Assembly: GCF_900111365.1 (NCBI RefSeq)
Contig: NZ_FOGZ01000009.1
Coordinates: 1 to 64,000 of the forward strand
Direction: 5' to 3'
From: Propionibacterium cyclohexanicum
GTDB lineage: Bacteria > Actinomycetota > Actinomycetes > Propionibacteriales > Propionibacteriaceae
Length of the DNA: 64,000 bases
Positions 38,941 to 47,680 of this stretch are shown one piece after another. The notes beneath the pieces were generated by a model that was not told the DNA's origin, searched no databases, and was given only the letters and a program-made list of their open reading frames with translations. Made by a program: the position numbers and the translations under genes. Every line of letters starts with the position of its first letter. Positions within the stretch are counted from its first letter, which is position 1.

Positions 38941-39845
38941 GCAAGTCAGCTGCCTCGGGCGAGCCCAGCGTGCGGGCTGCCGGTGCCGTGGTCTTCCGTG
39001 GCACCGGCAGCACGCGCCAGGTGCTGCTGGAGCATCGGCCCGGCTACGACGACTGGACCCTGCCGAAGGGCAAGCCCAACCACGCCGAATATCTCCCGGT
39101 GACTGCGGTGCGCGAGGTCGAGGAGGAGACCGGCGTCCATGTGTGCCTCGGGCGCCCGCTGCCCTGCCTCGACTACGAGGTGGGTTCCGGCCCCAAGAGG
39201 GTGTGGTGGTGGCTTGGTGAGCAGCAGGGTGAGGCCAGCCCCGACCACGATGAGGAGGCCGATGTGCTCGCCTGGCCCACCGTGGCCGAGGCCCATGGCA
39301 TGCTCACCTATGACGACGAGCACACGCTCCTCGACGAGGCCGTCGCGGTGGCGGACCAAGCCCCCGGTGGCACCATCCTGCTTGTTCGGCACGCCAAGGC
39401 CAGATCCCGCAAGAGCTGGCCGCACGCCGATCCGCATCGGCCGCTGTCCGCGCGGGGCCATCGTCAGTCACGTGCCCTCGCCGGGCTGTTCGCCGCCTAT
39501 GGCACCTCGACCGCCGTCTCGTCCCCCTCGCGGCGCTGCCGCCAGACCCTCGATCCTTTCGCCGCAGACGCCGGCATCGAACCCGAGCTCGTGGCACTGC
39601 TGAGCGAGGAGGGCGCCGAAGGCCACGCGCGGCAGGTCATCGAGCTCATGGAGCACGTGCGCGCCCGGGCGCTGGCGCAGCCGGGCCGCCCGCTGGTGGT
39701 CTGCGGGCACCGCCCAGTCCTGGCCGACATGCAGGTGGGCCTGGGGCTGGCTCCGGGACCGATGTCGCCTGCAGAGTGCTGGACGATCCACCTGGACACC
39801 CGCGGGGAACCGGTTTCGGTCGAGACCCACACATCACCGATCTAG
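38937..39845 (+). CDS. NUDIX hydrolase fused to histidine phosphatase (MutT1-like)
   Basis: 302 aa. The N-terminal NUDIX domain has its full box [20 protein letters not shown] plus TG (G-x5-E-x7-REVEEETG). The C-terminal half is a histidine phosphatase with [10 protein letters not shown]. This fusion is like mycobacterial MutT1, which cleans up 8-oxo-GTP/dGTP and diadenosine polyphosphates. Position after ppk1 (ATGA overlap) is common in actinobacteria. Exact substrates unknown. Confidence 0.92.
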   Translation: MSKSAASGEPSVRAAGAVVFRGTGSTRQVLLEHRPGYDDWTLPKGKPNHAEYLPVTAVREVEEETGVHVCLGRPLPCLDYEVGSGPKRVWWWLGEQQGEASPDHDEEADVLAWPTVAEAHGMLTYDDEHTLLDEAVAVADQAPGGTILLVRHAKARSRKSWPHADPHRPLSARGHRQSRALAGLFAAYGTSTAVSSPSRRCRQTLDPFAADAGIEPELVALLSEEGAEGHARQVIELMEHVRARALAQPGRPLVVCGHRPVLADMQVGLGLAPGPMSPAECWTIHLDTRGEPVSVETHTSPI

Positions 39846-39932
39846 CGACGCTGGACTCGCGGCGCAACTCGAGGGCCCACCAATGCTCGCGCGGATGCCT
39901 CGCTGCCGCCGGGTGGGAAGCCCACTTCCCTC

Positions 39933-39965
39933 GATAACCCATTGTTAACCTTCCGTTCACCTTGT
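39933..39965 (+). promoter_or_regulatory. PHO box: three 11-bp direct repeats
   Basis: Three adjoining 11-mers, GATAACCCATT, GTTAACCTTCC and GTTCACCTTGT, match the PhoP direct-repeat consensus (GTTCACC-like, 11-bp period) of actinobacteria. They lie 110 bases upstream of pstS and mark the operon as phosphate-starvation induced. The PhoPR genes are not in the window. Confidence 0.8.
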
Positions 39966-40074
39966 GCGCGCCATGAGGACACATCCCCCCCCTACCGTGA
40001 GCTTCGGTGGGCAGCAGAAGCCCCCGGGGTCTGCGCTGCAGACCTGGTTCCCACGAAGCGTGAAGGACTTCATC

Positions 40075-41181
40075 GTGTCGATGAACCGCAAGGTCATGAT
40101 CGCGGCAGTTGCCGCACTCAGTTCACTTGCTCTTGCTGCCTGTGGCAGCGAGGGCCCCTCCTCGTCCGCGACGGGCAATGGTGGCAGCGCTACGTCGGCC
40201 CCCGCGCAGCTGTCCGGCACCCTTGCTGGTTCGGGCGCGACCTCCCAGGCAGCGGCGCAGACCGCATGGATCGCCAAGTACGCCACCATCCAGCCGAACG
40301 TGAAGGTGAGCTACGGCGGCGGCGGCTCGGGCCAGGGCCAGAGCGACTTCAAGAGCGGCGCAGTGTCCTTCGCCGGCTCGGACGCCGTGCTCACGGACGC
40401 AGACATGAAGGCTGGCAACTTCGGCCAGTGCACCTCCTCCTCGAACGCCCTGAACCTGCCCGTCTACATCTCGCCGATCGCGATCGTCTTCCACCTCGAC
40501 GGTGTCACCGACCTCAATCTCGACGCCCCCACCACGGCCAAGATCTTCTCCGGCAAGATCACCACCTGGAACGACCCGGCCATCAAGGCCCTCAACCCCA
40601 GCGCCAACCTGCCCAGCTCTCCGATCTCGGTCGTGCACCGCGCCGACAAGTCGGGCACCACCGAGAACTTCACCGACACGCTGCACGTCACCGCACCCGA
40701 CATCTGGACCGAGGCCGGTTCCCAGACCTGGCCCACCGCCTTCGCCGGCGAGTCGGCCAATGGCACCTCCGGTGTCGTGACCGCAGTGAAGAATGGTGCC
40801 GGCACCATCGGATACGCCGATGAGTCCCAGGCCAAGGATCTGAGCATCGCGAAGTTCGGCACCTCGGGCAACTTCGTCGGCCCGACCGCCGAGGCCGCCG
40901 CCCAGGTCGTCGAGGCCTCCCCCCAGATGCCGAACCGCCCCGCCAAGGACGTCTCGCTGCAGCTCGACCGCAAGGCCTCCGGCTATCCCTTCGTGCTGGT
41001 GTCCTATCTGCTCGCCTGCGAGGAGTACAAGGATTCGAACACCGCGGCCCTGGTGAAGTCGTACCTGGGCTATGTGTCCAGCTCTGAGGGCCAGCAGGTC
41101 GCCCAGCAGAATGCCGGAAGCGCCCCGCTGCCCAGCGCCCTGGCGACCAAGGTCAAGGACGCGATCGACTCGATCAAGTAA
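40075..41181 (+). CDS. pstS: Phosphate ABC transporter substrate-binding lipoprotein
   Basis: 368 aa from a GTG 7 bases after AAGGA; an ATG two codons later is possible. The signal peptide ends in a lipobox LALAACGS. Phosphate-binding patterns are LAGSGATSQAAAQTAW, SYGGGGSGQGQ, SFAGSDAVL and HRADKSGTTENFTD. Exported and lipid-anchored, it delivers phosphate to PstCA. It is first in pstSCAB, behind the PHO box; a stable hairpin follows it. Confidence 0.95.
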   Translation: MSMNRKVMIAAVAALSSLALAACGSEGPSSSATGNGGSATSAPAQLSGTLAGSGATSQAAAQTAWIAKYATIQPNVKVSYGGGGSGQGQSDFKSGAVSFAGSDAVLTDADMKAGNFGQCTSSSNALNLPVYISPIAIVFHLDGVTDLNLDAPTTAKIFSGKITTWNDPAIKALNPSANLPSSPISVVHRADKSGTTENFTDTLHVTAPDIWTEAGSQTWPTAFAGESANGTSGVVTAVKNGAGTIGYADESQAKDLSIAKFGTSGNFVGPTAEAAAQVVEASPQMPNRPAKDVSLQLDRKASGYPFVLVSYLLACEEYKDSNTAALVKSYLGYVSSSEGQQVAQQNAGSAPLPSALATKVKDAIDSIK

Positions 41182-41247
41182 CAAGAACAACTGCGGTTCC
41201 ACCGCGCACTGTGGGGTGCGCCCGCTCTGGCCCGGCAGGCAGGGCGG

Positions 41248-41275
41248 GCGGGCCCCACGTTCGCGTGGGGCCCGC
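41248..41275 (+). terminator. UUCG-capped hairpin between pstS and pstC
   Basis: A perfect 12-bp stem (GCGGGCCCCACG / CGTGGGGCCCGC) closed by a TTCG tetraloop, with no U-run. In the middle of one operon, it more likely stabilises the pstS part of the message or partly stops transcription than ends it, which would give more PstS than permease. Confidence 0.75.
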
Positions 41276-41309
41276 TCCTGCCACCCGTTCGCACAACCTT
41301 GGAGATGTG

Positions 41310-42275
41310 ATGTCGTCGCAAACTGCCCAGCCGGCGATGACTGATGAATCATTGAGCCCGTCGAGCAAGAGCCATGGAGATTCCGTCTTCAAGGGCCTGT
41401 CGACGGGCTCCGGTGTCCTCATCGTCGTCATCCTGGCCGCCGTGGCCATCTTCCTCATCGTCCAGGCCGCCCCTGCGCTCACCCACCAGGACTTCCCGCT
41501 GGGTGACGGCAGCAATGGCGGCATCCTGAGCTATGTCGGACCCTATCTGTTCGGAACTCTCTACTCGGCGGTCCTCGCTCTCGTCCTGGCTGTACCCATC
41601 GGAGTGGGAATCGCCCTGTTCATCGCGCTCTATGCCCCGCGACGGTTCGCCTCGGGACTCGGATATGTCATCGACCTGCTTGCCGCGGTGCCTTCGGTGG
41701 TCTACGGCCTGTGGGGCCTCCAGACGCTCTCGCTGATCCTGCAGCCCGTCCACCGCTGGCTGGGCGACTATCTGGGCTTCATCCCCCTGTTCGGGGGCCG
41801 GGTCTCGGGTACCGGACGCTCGATGCTCACCGCCGTCGTGGTCCTCGCCGTCATGGTGCTGCCGATCATCACCTCGATGTGCCGGGAGGTCTTCCTCCAG
41901 GTGCCCGATCGGCAGATCGAAGCCTCCTACGCCCTGGGCGCCACTCGCTGGGAGATGATCCGCCAGGTCGTCTTCCCCTATTCCCAGTCGGGCATCATCT
42001 CCGCCTCGATGCTCGCGCTGGGTCGCGCGCTCGGGGAGACGATGGCCGTGGCGATGGTCCTGTCTGCGGCGCGGGTCGTGAACTTCTCGATCATCACCTC
42101 CACGAGCTCAGGCACCATCGCCTCGAACATCGCCCTGTCATTCCCCGAGGCCACCGGCTTGACCCGAAACCTGCTGATCGCCACCGGCCTGGTCCTGTTC
42201 GTCATCACCTTCGTGGTCAACTTCATTTCACGCTGGGTCGTTGCCCGCCGCGCCGATTTCTCGGGAGCAAACTGA
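41310..42275 (+). CDS. pstC: Phosphate ABC transporter permease PstC
   Basis: 321 aa, six membrane helices. The coupling loop EASYALGATRWEMIRQVVFP and the following LGRALGETMAVAMV are typical of PstC. The ATG follows GGAG by 5 bases. It ends with a TGATG overlap into pstA. Confidence 0.95.
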   Translation: MSSQTAQPAMTDESLSPSSKSHGDSVFKGLSTGSGVLIVVILAAVAIFLIVQAAPALTHQDFPLGDGSNGGILSYVGPYLFGTLYSAVLALVLAVPIGVGIALFIALYAPRRFASGLGYVIDLLAAVPSVVYGLWGLQTLSLILQPVHRWLGDYLGFIPLFGGRVSGTGRSMLTAVVVLAVMVLPIITSMCREVFLQVPDRQIEASYALGATRWEMIRQVVFPYSQSGIISASMLALGRALGETMAVAMVLSAARVVNFSIITSTSSGTIASNIALSFPEATGLTRNLLIATGLVLFVITFVVNFISRWVVARRADFSGAN

Positions 42276-43381
42276 TGAGCAATTCCACATCACAGCAGTT
42301 GCGCCAGCATGAGCCTGCCCCGACGGATCTCGAGAGACTGTTCAGCGACTCGCTCACCGCCGCTCGGCTGCCGCGTTTCACCTCGCTGGGACTGCTGGTC
42401 CTCAGCTTCGCAGTGGCTGCGCTGTTCGACGTGATCACCGGACACAACGGCCTGGCCCGGCTCGCGGTCATTGGCGTCCTGCTCTACCTCATCGTGCACT
42501 TCATCGTCGCTCGGGCAGTCGAGGGTGGCCGCCCGGCCACCGATGGCCTGGCCCGCGATCTGGTCACCCTCGCATTCATCGTTGCGCTCATCCCGCTCAT
42601 CTCGCTCATCTTCGAAACCCTCAAGCAGGGCCTCGTGCGCTTTGATGCGGACTACTTCACGAAGAGCATGTGGGGTGTCATCAATACCGGAGGCGGCGCC
42701 GCCCACGCCATTCAAGGCACCCTCATCGTCACCGCGCTGTCGACCATCATCTCGGTGCCCATCGGCCTGTTCACCGCCATCTACCTGGTGGAGTACGGGC
42801 ATGGCCGGCTCTCTCGGGCGATCACCCTGCTCGTCGACGTGATGACCGGCATCCCCTCGATCGTGGCAGGCCTGTTCGCCTACTCGCTGTTCGTGCTCAT
42901 CGTCGGCGTGGCCCAGGCCCGAATGGGCTTCACCGGAGCCGTGTCGCTGTGCGTGCTGATGATCCCCTATGTGGTGCGCTCCGCAGAGGAGATGCTGAGT
43001 CTGGTGCCGAATTCGCTGCGCGAGGCCAGCTACGCGCTAGGGGTCACGAAGTGGCTGACGATCGTGAGGATCGTCATCCCGACGGCACTGTCCGGCATCG
43101 TCTCGGGCGTGGTCATCGCCATCGCCCGAGTCATCGGCGAGACCGCCCCCCTGCTCATCACCGCCGGATTCGTGAACTGGAAGAATCCCAACCCCTTCAG
43201 CGGCGAGATGACCACCCTCCCGGTGTTCGTCTACAACCAGGTGATGGTGCCCGGCGTCCCCCAGCAGCCCTTCTACGACCGGGCCTGGACCGGCGCCCTG
43301 GTGCTCATCCTCATCGTCATGGTGCTGAACCTGCTAGGCCGGTTCATCTCTGCTCGTTTCTCTCCGAAGACCAAGAAGTGA
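42275..43381 (+). CDS. pstA: Phosphate ABC transporter permease PstA
   Basis: 368 aa, with extra N-terminal helices relative to the six-helix core. The family loop reads [22 protein letters not shown], followed by [15 protein letters not shown]. The start overlaps the pstC stop by one base. It forms the membrane channel with PstC. Confidence 0.95.
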   Translation: MSNSTSQQLRQHEPAPTDLERLFSDSLTAARLPRFTSLGLLVLSFAVAALFDVITGHNGLARLAVIGVLLYLIVHFIVARAVEGGRPATDGLARDLVTLAFIVALIPLISLIFETLKQGLVRFDADYFTKSMWGVINTGGGAAHAIQGTLIVTALSTIISVPIGLFTAIYLVEYGHGRLSRAITLLVDVMTGIPSIVAGLFAYSLFVLIVGVAQARMGFTGAVSLCVLMIPYVVRSAEEMLSLVPNSLREASYALGVTKWLTIVRIVIPTALSGIVSGVVIAIARVIGETAPLLITAGFVNWKNPNPFSGEMTTLPVFVYNQVMVPGVPQQPFYDRAWTGALVLILIVMVLNLLGRFISARFSPKTKK

Positions 43382-43394
43382 AGGACCCACGATC

Positions 43395-44174
43395 ATGGCC
43401 AAGCGCATTGAACTGAAGAAGCTGAACATCCACTACGGAGATTTCCTCGCCGTCAAGGATGTCGACATGATGATCGAGCCGCGTTCGGTCACTGCCTTCA
43501 TCGGGCCCTCGGGCTGCGGCAAGTCCACCGTGCTGCGCAGCCTCAATCGGATGCTCGAGGTCACTCCCGGGGCCCGGGTCGACGGCGAGGTGCTGCTCGA
43601 CAATGTGAATCTCTACGACAAGGCGGTGGACCCGGTCCGTGTCCGCCGCCAAGTGGGCATGGTCTTCCAGCAGCCCAATCCCTTCCCGACGATGTCGATC
43701 CGCGAGAACGTGCTGGCCGGCATCCAGTTGAACAACAAGCGGATGGCGCACTCGGAGAAGGAGGAGGTGCTCGAGAGGTCACTGCGTTCGGCGAATCTGT
43801 GGAACGAGGTCAAGGACCGGCTGGATCGGCCCGGATCGAGCCTGTCGGGCGGTCAGCAGCAGCGGCTGTGCATCGCCCGGGCCACCGCGGTTCAGCCCGA
43901 GGTGCTCCTCATGGACGAGCCGTGCTCTGCCCTCGACCCCATCTCGACGCTCGCGATCGAGGATCTCATCCAGGAGCTCAAGGAGGACTACACGGTCGTC
44001 ATCGTCACACACAACATGCAGCAGGCTGCCCGGGTGAGCGAGAAGACCGGCTTCTTCACGATCAACGGAACGGGCATGCCGGGGCATCTCGTGGAATTCG
44101 ACAACACCGAGACGATCTTCTCCAACCCGAAGGAGAAGCAGACCGAGGACTACATCACCGGTCGCTTCGGCTGA
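43395..44174 (+). CDS. pstB: Phosphate ABC transporter ATPase PstB
   Basis: 259 aa. Walker [19 protein letters not shown]-loop FQQPNPFP, signature [14 protein letters not shown], Walker [14 protein letters not shown] and H-loop VTHNMQQA. The FQQPNPFP and CSALDP words are characteristic of PstB. Last gene of pstSCAB, followed by a strong hairpin. Confidence 0.97.
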   Translation: MAKRIELKKLNIHYGDFLAVKDVDMMIEPRSVTAFIGPSGCGKSTVLRSLNRMLEVTPGARVDGEVLLDNVNLYDKAVDPVRVRRQVGMVFQQPNPFPTMSIRENVLAGIQLNNKRMAHSEKEEVLERSLRSANLWNEVKDRLDRPGSSLSGGQQQRLCIARATAVQPEVLLMDEPCSALDPISTLAIEDLIQELKEDYTVVIVTHNMQQAARVSEKTGFFTINGTGMPGHLVEFDNTETIFSNPKEKQTEDYITGRFG

Positions 44175-44181
44175 TCGAGCC

Positions 44182-44225
44182 GCAAGGATCCCGCTGGCAT
44201 GGTGTTGTGCCGGCGGGATCCTTGC
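44182..44225. terminator. Terminator hairpin after pstB
   Basis: An 18-bp stem (GCAAGGATCCCGCTGGCA with its complement, one T-G wobble) and an 8-base loop between pstB and the convergent glycoside hydrolase, which ends at 44227. It probably serves both directions. Confidence 0.75.
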
Positions 44226-44226
44226 G

Positions 44227-45498
44227 TCACGGGGCCGACGCGGGCTGCTGTGGTATCGGGTCGGCCCGAGTCCGCTCTCGGGACTCTGCGGGCTGGCAGC
44301 CGACAAGTCCAGCGCTGTGCTTCAGCGCGAGGACCCGGGCCGCCTTGGTGACCAGCTGGGCGCCGAACGCCGGATCGGACCGGGCGGTGCGCACCGTGTC
44401 GGCCTTCATGGCGGCGACGCTGAGGGGGTCGACGTCGAGGGCAAGATCTCCGCCTGCCCTCAGGAAGGAGGTGCCGCGGCTGGCCACCGGATAATCGGCC
44501 AGTGCCGCCGCGGCCCCCAGGTCATCGGAGACGATCACCTTGTCGAAACCGAGACGCTGGCGAAGGATGCCGGTGATGATGTCCGGCGAGAAGATCGCGG
44601 GGTTTTGCGGATCGATGCGGTCATAGACGACCGAGCCGACCATCACCGAGTCGGTGCGTGCGGCGAGGTCCGCGAAGACGTCCACCTCCGGGGAGTCAGA
44701 CGTGGTCACGGTGTCATGGGCCACCCCGAAGTCGGTGTTGACGGTCACATTGCCCAGCCCTGGGAAATGCTTGATGCTGCTCAGCTCGCCTGCGTCGTGC
44801 AGACCCCCGATGACCGCCGAAGCATTCGCGACGACGTCGGTCCTGGTGGCGCCGTAGCCCCGGCCCAACTGGCCGATAGGAGCGTTTGCGGCGGTATTGG
44901 CGGCGGGCACCAGGTCGGCGACGGGCCCGAGGTCGTAGCGCACCCCCGCGTCGCGCAGCTGCCCGCCCCACATCCCCCACTGGGCTCGCAGCGTGCCGGT
45001 GGGCAGCGCAGCCTGGCTGCTCGCCGCCGGTATGGCGCCAAATCCCGGCCCTGCAAGCCTTTGCACCTGCCCACCCTCCTGATCGGCGGCCACCAGAAGA
45101 TCCGGATCCGCGGCGCGGAGCGCGGCGGTGAGCTCACCGGTGGCTCGTGCACCGCCCGGATCGGCCATGAGTACCACCGAACCGACCTGCTGGGCGGCCA
45201 GCTGTGCGCTGGCCTGGCTGGCGGTCGTGACGGTGATGGCCCCCATGTACAGCAGGTCCACCTGCTCGTCGAGGTCGAGCTCGCTCGCTGCGGCGAGGCA
45301 GCTTCCCGGCGACGCGGACGATTCGTCCGCTTGGCTGGTGGGCGAGCTCAGCCCCGCCGTGCTCGCGGCGGGGGATGGGGACCCGGGCGGGGCGGAAACC
45401 GGCGCAGGGTGGGTCGGATCGGCTACCGCGCAGGCGCACAGGACGCTTGCCAGGGCGATGCCCAGCAGGCCCTGGCGACCGTGGCACGCCAGTCTCAC
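44227..45498 (-). CDS. Glycoside hydrolase family 3 lipoprotein (NagZ-like)
   Basis: 423 aa. The GTG at 45498, overlapping the mycothione reductase stop (GTGA), gives a signal peptide with a lipobox LCAC, then a Ser/Pro-rich linker and a GH3 barrel: VAADQEGGQVQRL, SIKHFPGLGNVTVNTD and KVIVSDDLGA, whose Asp is the nucleophile. It is likely an exported N-acetylglucosaminidase acting on cell-wall fragments. The substrate is inferred from the family. Confidence 0.9.
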   Translation of the reverse strand: MRLACHGRQGLLGIALASVLCACAVADPTHPAPVSAPPGSPSPAASTAGLSSPTSQADESSASPGSCLAAASELDLDEQVDLLYMGAITVTTASQASAQLAAQQVGSVVLMADPGGARATGELTAALRAADPDLLVAADQEGGQVQRLAGPGFGAIPAASSQAALPTGTLRAQWGMWGGQLRDAGVRYDLGPVADLVPAANTAANAPIGQLGRGYGATRTDVVANASAVIGGLHDAGELSSIKHFPGLGNVTVNTDFGVAHDTVTTSDSPEVDVFADLAARTDSVMVGSVVYDRIDPQNPAIFSPDIITGILRQRLGFDKVIVSDDLGAAAALADYPVASRGTSFLRAGGDLALDVDPLSVAAMKADTVRTARSDPAFGAQLVTKAARVLALKHSAGLVGCQPAESRERTRADPIPQQPASAP

Positions 45499-46925
45499 GA
45501 GGCGTCTCGATATGCCTCGCACTGGGCTGCGATCGACAACAGTGCGTTCTCCACCACCTCGGCAAGCTCGGGATGTGCCCAGTACTGCCCGCGCGCCATC
45601 TGCTGGGCATCGATCCCGAAGCTCATGGCGGTCACCAGCAGCTGGCCCAGCTCGGGGGCCTCGGGGCCGATGAGATGGGCGCCCAGCAGCCGGCCAGTCT
45701 TCGGATCGGCCAGCAGCTTGACGAAGCTGGTGCGGTCGTCCAGGGCCCAACCATAGGCAACTGAGGAGAAGTCCTGCACGACGTGCACGAAGGGCTGGCC
45801 CGCTGCCTCCAGCTCCTGCTGGGTGGCGCCGACCACGAACATGGGAGGGTCGGTGAAGATTGCCTGCGGGATGACCTCTCGCCTGGTTGACACGAGGTCG
45901 TCGGGGTGAAGCAGATTGTGCTGCACGGTACGGGCCTGGGCGTTGGCGACGTGCTTGAGCAGGTGGTGGTCGCAGACATCGCCGAGCGCCCAGATGTGCG
46001 GCTGGCTGGTGCGCTGGTGGGCGTCGGTGACGACGAAGCCCTCGTCGTCCACCGCGACGCCGGCCTTCTCGACTGCCAGGAGATCACCGTTGGGCACATT
46101 GCCGAGCGCCAGCAGCATGGCATCGGCGGTATAGCTGTACTGCACGCCGTCGGCGTCGTGGGTCCAGACGATGAGGCCCCCGCTGTGGCTCGGCTCGACC
46201 CGGCTCAGCTGCTGGTTGAGTTTGACCGAATACCGTTCGCTGGCCAGCTTCGTCGCTGCGGCGCGCAGATCGCCGTCGAGCCTGCGCAGCAGCGTCGGCC
46301 CGCGGTGCACGACAGTGACGCGGGATCCGTATGCGGAGAAGACATGGCCCAGCTCCACGGCGATGGTGCCGCCCCCGACGATGACCAGCTGACGGGGTAG
46401 GCGCTTCACCCGCGTAATGGTCTCGTAGGTATGGATGAGCCCGGCCAGATCGGGGTCATCCAGGCCTGGCACATCGAGGTGGCGGGGCCGGGATCCGGCT
46501 GCGATGACGAACTGCTCGGCGCTGATGGTTCGCCGACCGACCTGCAGGCGATGGGCATCGAGGAATGCGGCCGGCTCGCGCAGCACGGTGACGTTCTCGT
46601 TCTTCTCGCGCCACTCCAGGCCTGCCGTGGAGATCGCATTGGTCCGCCCGAAGACCCGCTTCTGGATTGCCGCGAAGTCGACCCCGTTCAGATGCAGGCT
46701 GACGCCCAGCCGCTGGGCCTGCGCCGGCGCCATCGCGAAATCGGCGGGAACGACGAGCATCTTGGTGGGGATGCAGCCGACATTGAGACAGGTTCCCCCG
46801 AACCACTCCTGTTCGCCGACCCCTTGGTCGACCAACGCGACGGCCTGATCATCGAACTGTTCGTCGATGATGGTGTTGCCACTGCCCGAGCCGATGATGC
46901 AGAGGTCGAAGTGATCGCGCGTCAT
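45495..46925 (-). CDS. mtr: Mycothione reductase
   Basis: 476 aa flavoprotein disulfide reductase. FAD motif CIIGSGSGNTIIDE, redox-active pair in FGGTCLNVGCIPTKM, NADPH motif VIVGGGTIAVELGHVFSAYG, and the C-terminal catalytic YWAHPELAEVVENAL. It reduces mycothiol disulfide with NADPH. I chose the ATG giving MTRDHFDLCIIGSG, as in known Mtr proteins; a longer start is possible. Coupled to the GH3 gene. Confidence 0.92.
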   Translation of the reverse strand: MTRDHFDLCIIGSGSGNTIIDEQFDDQAVALVDQGVGEQEWFGGTCLNVGCIPTKMLVVPADFAMAPAQAQRLGVSLHLNGVDFAAIQKRVFGRTNAISTAGLEWREKNENVTVLREPAAFLDAHRLQVGRRTISAEQFVIAAGSRPRHLDVPGLDDPDLAGLIHTYETITRVKRLPRQLVIVGGGTIAVELGHVFSAYGSRVTVVHRGPTLLRRLDGDLRAAATKLASERYSVKLNQQLSRVEPSHSGGLIVWTHDADGVQYSYTADAMLLALGNVPNGDLLAVEKAGVAVDDEGFVVTDAHQRTSQPHIWALGDVCDHHLLKHVANAQARTVQHNLLHPDDLVSTRREVIPQAIFTDPPMFVVGATQQELEAAGQPFVHVVQDFSSVAYGWALDDRTSFVKLLADPKTGRLLGAHLIGPEAPELGQLLVTAMSFGIDAQQMARGQYWAHPELAEVVENALLSIAAQCEAYRDAS

Positions 46926-46985
46926 GTGCCCATGATTCCACGCAGACATTGCTGCGACGGCCATTGCCCCGCCGCGCGATGCGGA

Positions 46986-47645
46986 TCAGCTGCCCGTGCT
47001 GATGGAGGAGTTGCCGTCCTTGCCGAGCAACATGGCAGCCGGCTCCTCGTAGCTGATCTGCACGCAGCGACCGGACAGGAAATGGAAGGTGGTGACCGAT
47101 GCCAGCGAGCACCGTCTTCCGGTCGGCAGATGCGCCACTCGGCGTCCCTCCATGGCGAGCCGCAGAATCCAGATCGGTGACTGATGGCTCACCATGATCG
47201 CCTGGCCACCGGGTCCTGCGGCCTGCGCGGCGTCGTGCAGGGCATCGACCATCCGGGTGGCGATATCGGTGTAGGGCTCTCCCCAGCTGGGCCTCAGGGG
47301 GTTGCGCAGCGCCAGCCAGTTGCGTGGCGCGAGCAGCGCCTGGTGGTACTTTCCGAAGCGCTGGCCAGCGAAGCTGCTGGCGGCTTCGAGAAGACGATCG
47401 TCGACAACGACCTCCACCCCGGAATGGCCGCTGGCGATCGGCTGCATGGTCTGGCGGGCACGCAGCAGCGGGCTCACCCGCAGGTGAGTGATCGGCATCT
47501 GCTCGAAATGGCGGGCGAGCAGCGTGGCCATCGCCATGCCGTTGCGCGACAGGTGGTAGCCGGGGAGCCGCTCGTAGAGCACCCCCTCGGGATTGTGCAC
47601 CTCCCCGTGTCGCACGACGTGCACAAGTGTCCGTTCGATCGCCAC
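46986..47645 (-). CDS. Histidine phosphatase family protein
   Basis: 219 aa. The catalytic RHG motif is VHVVRHGEVHNP, with the second His in IMVSHQSP and RVSPLLRARQT between. It belongs to the phosphoglycerate-mutase-like superfamily; no specific substrate can be assigned. The GTG start follows GAGAGGA. Confidence 0.88.
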   Translation of the reverse strand: MAIERTLVHVVRHGEVHNPEGVLYERLPGYHLSRNGMAMATLLARHFEQMPITHLRVSPLLRARQTMQPIASGHSGVEVVVDDRLLEAASSFAGQRFGKYHQALLAPRNWLALRNPLRPSWGEPYTDIATRMVDALHDAAQAAGPGGQAIMVSHQSPIWILRLAMEGRRVAHLPTGRRCSLASVTTFHFLSGRCVQISYEEPAAMLLGKDGNSSISTGS

Positions 47646-47680
47646 CTCGTGTCCTCTCCTCGGGGCCTGCCGGCTCCAGT

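Noticed and set aside
40123-41352. 409-codon minus-strand frame opposite pstS
   Set aside because: Gly-rich mirror of a well-identified lipoprotein gene.
44227-45750. Longer N-terminus for the GH3 lipoprotein
   Set aside because: It would overlap mycothione reductase by 250 bp and bury the lipoprotein signal; the GTGA-coupled start fits better.
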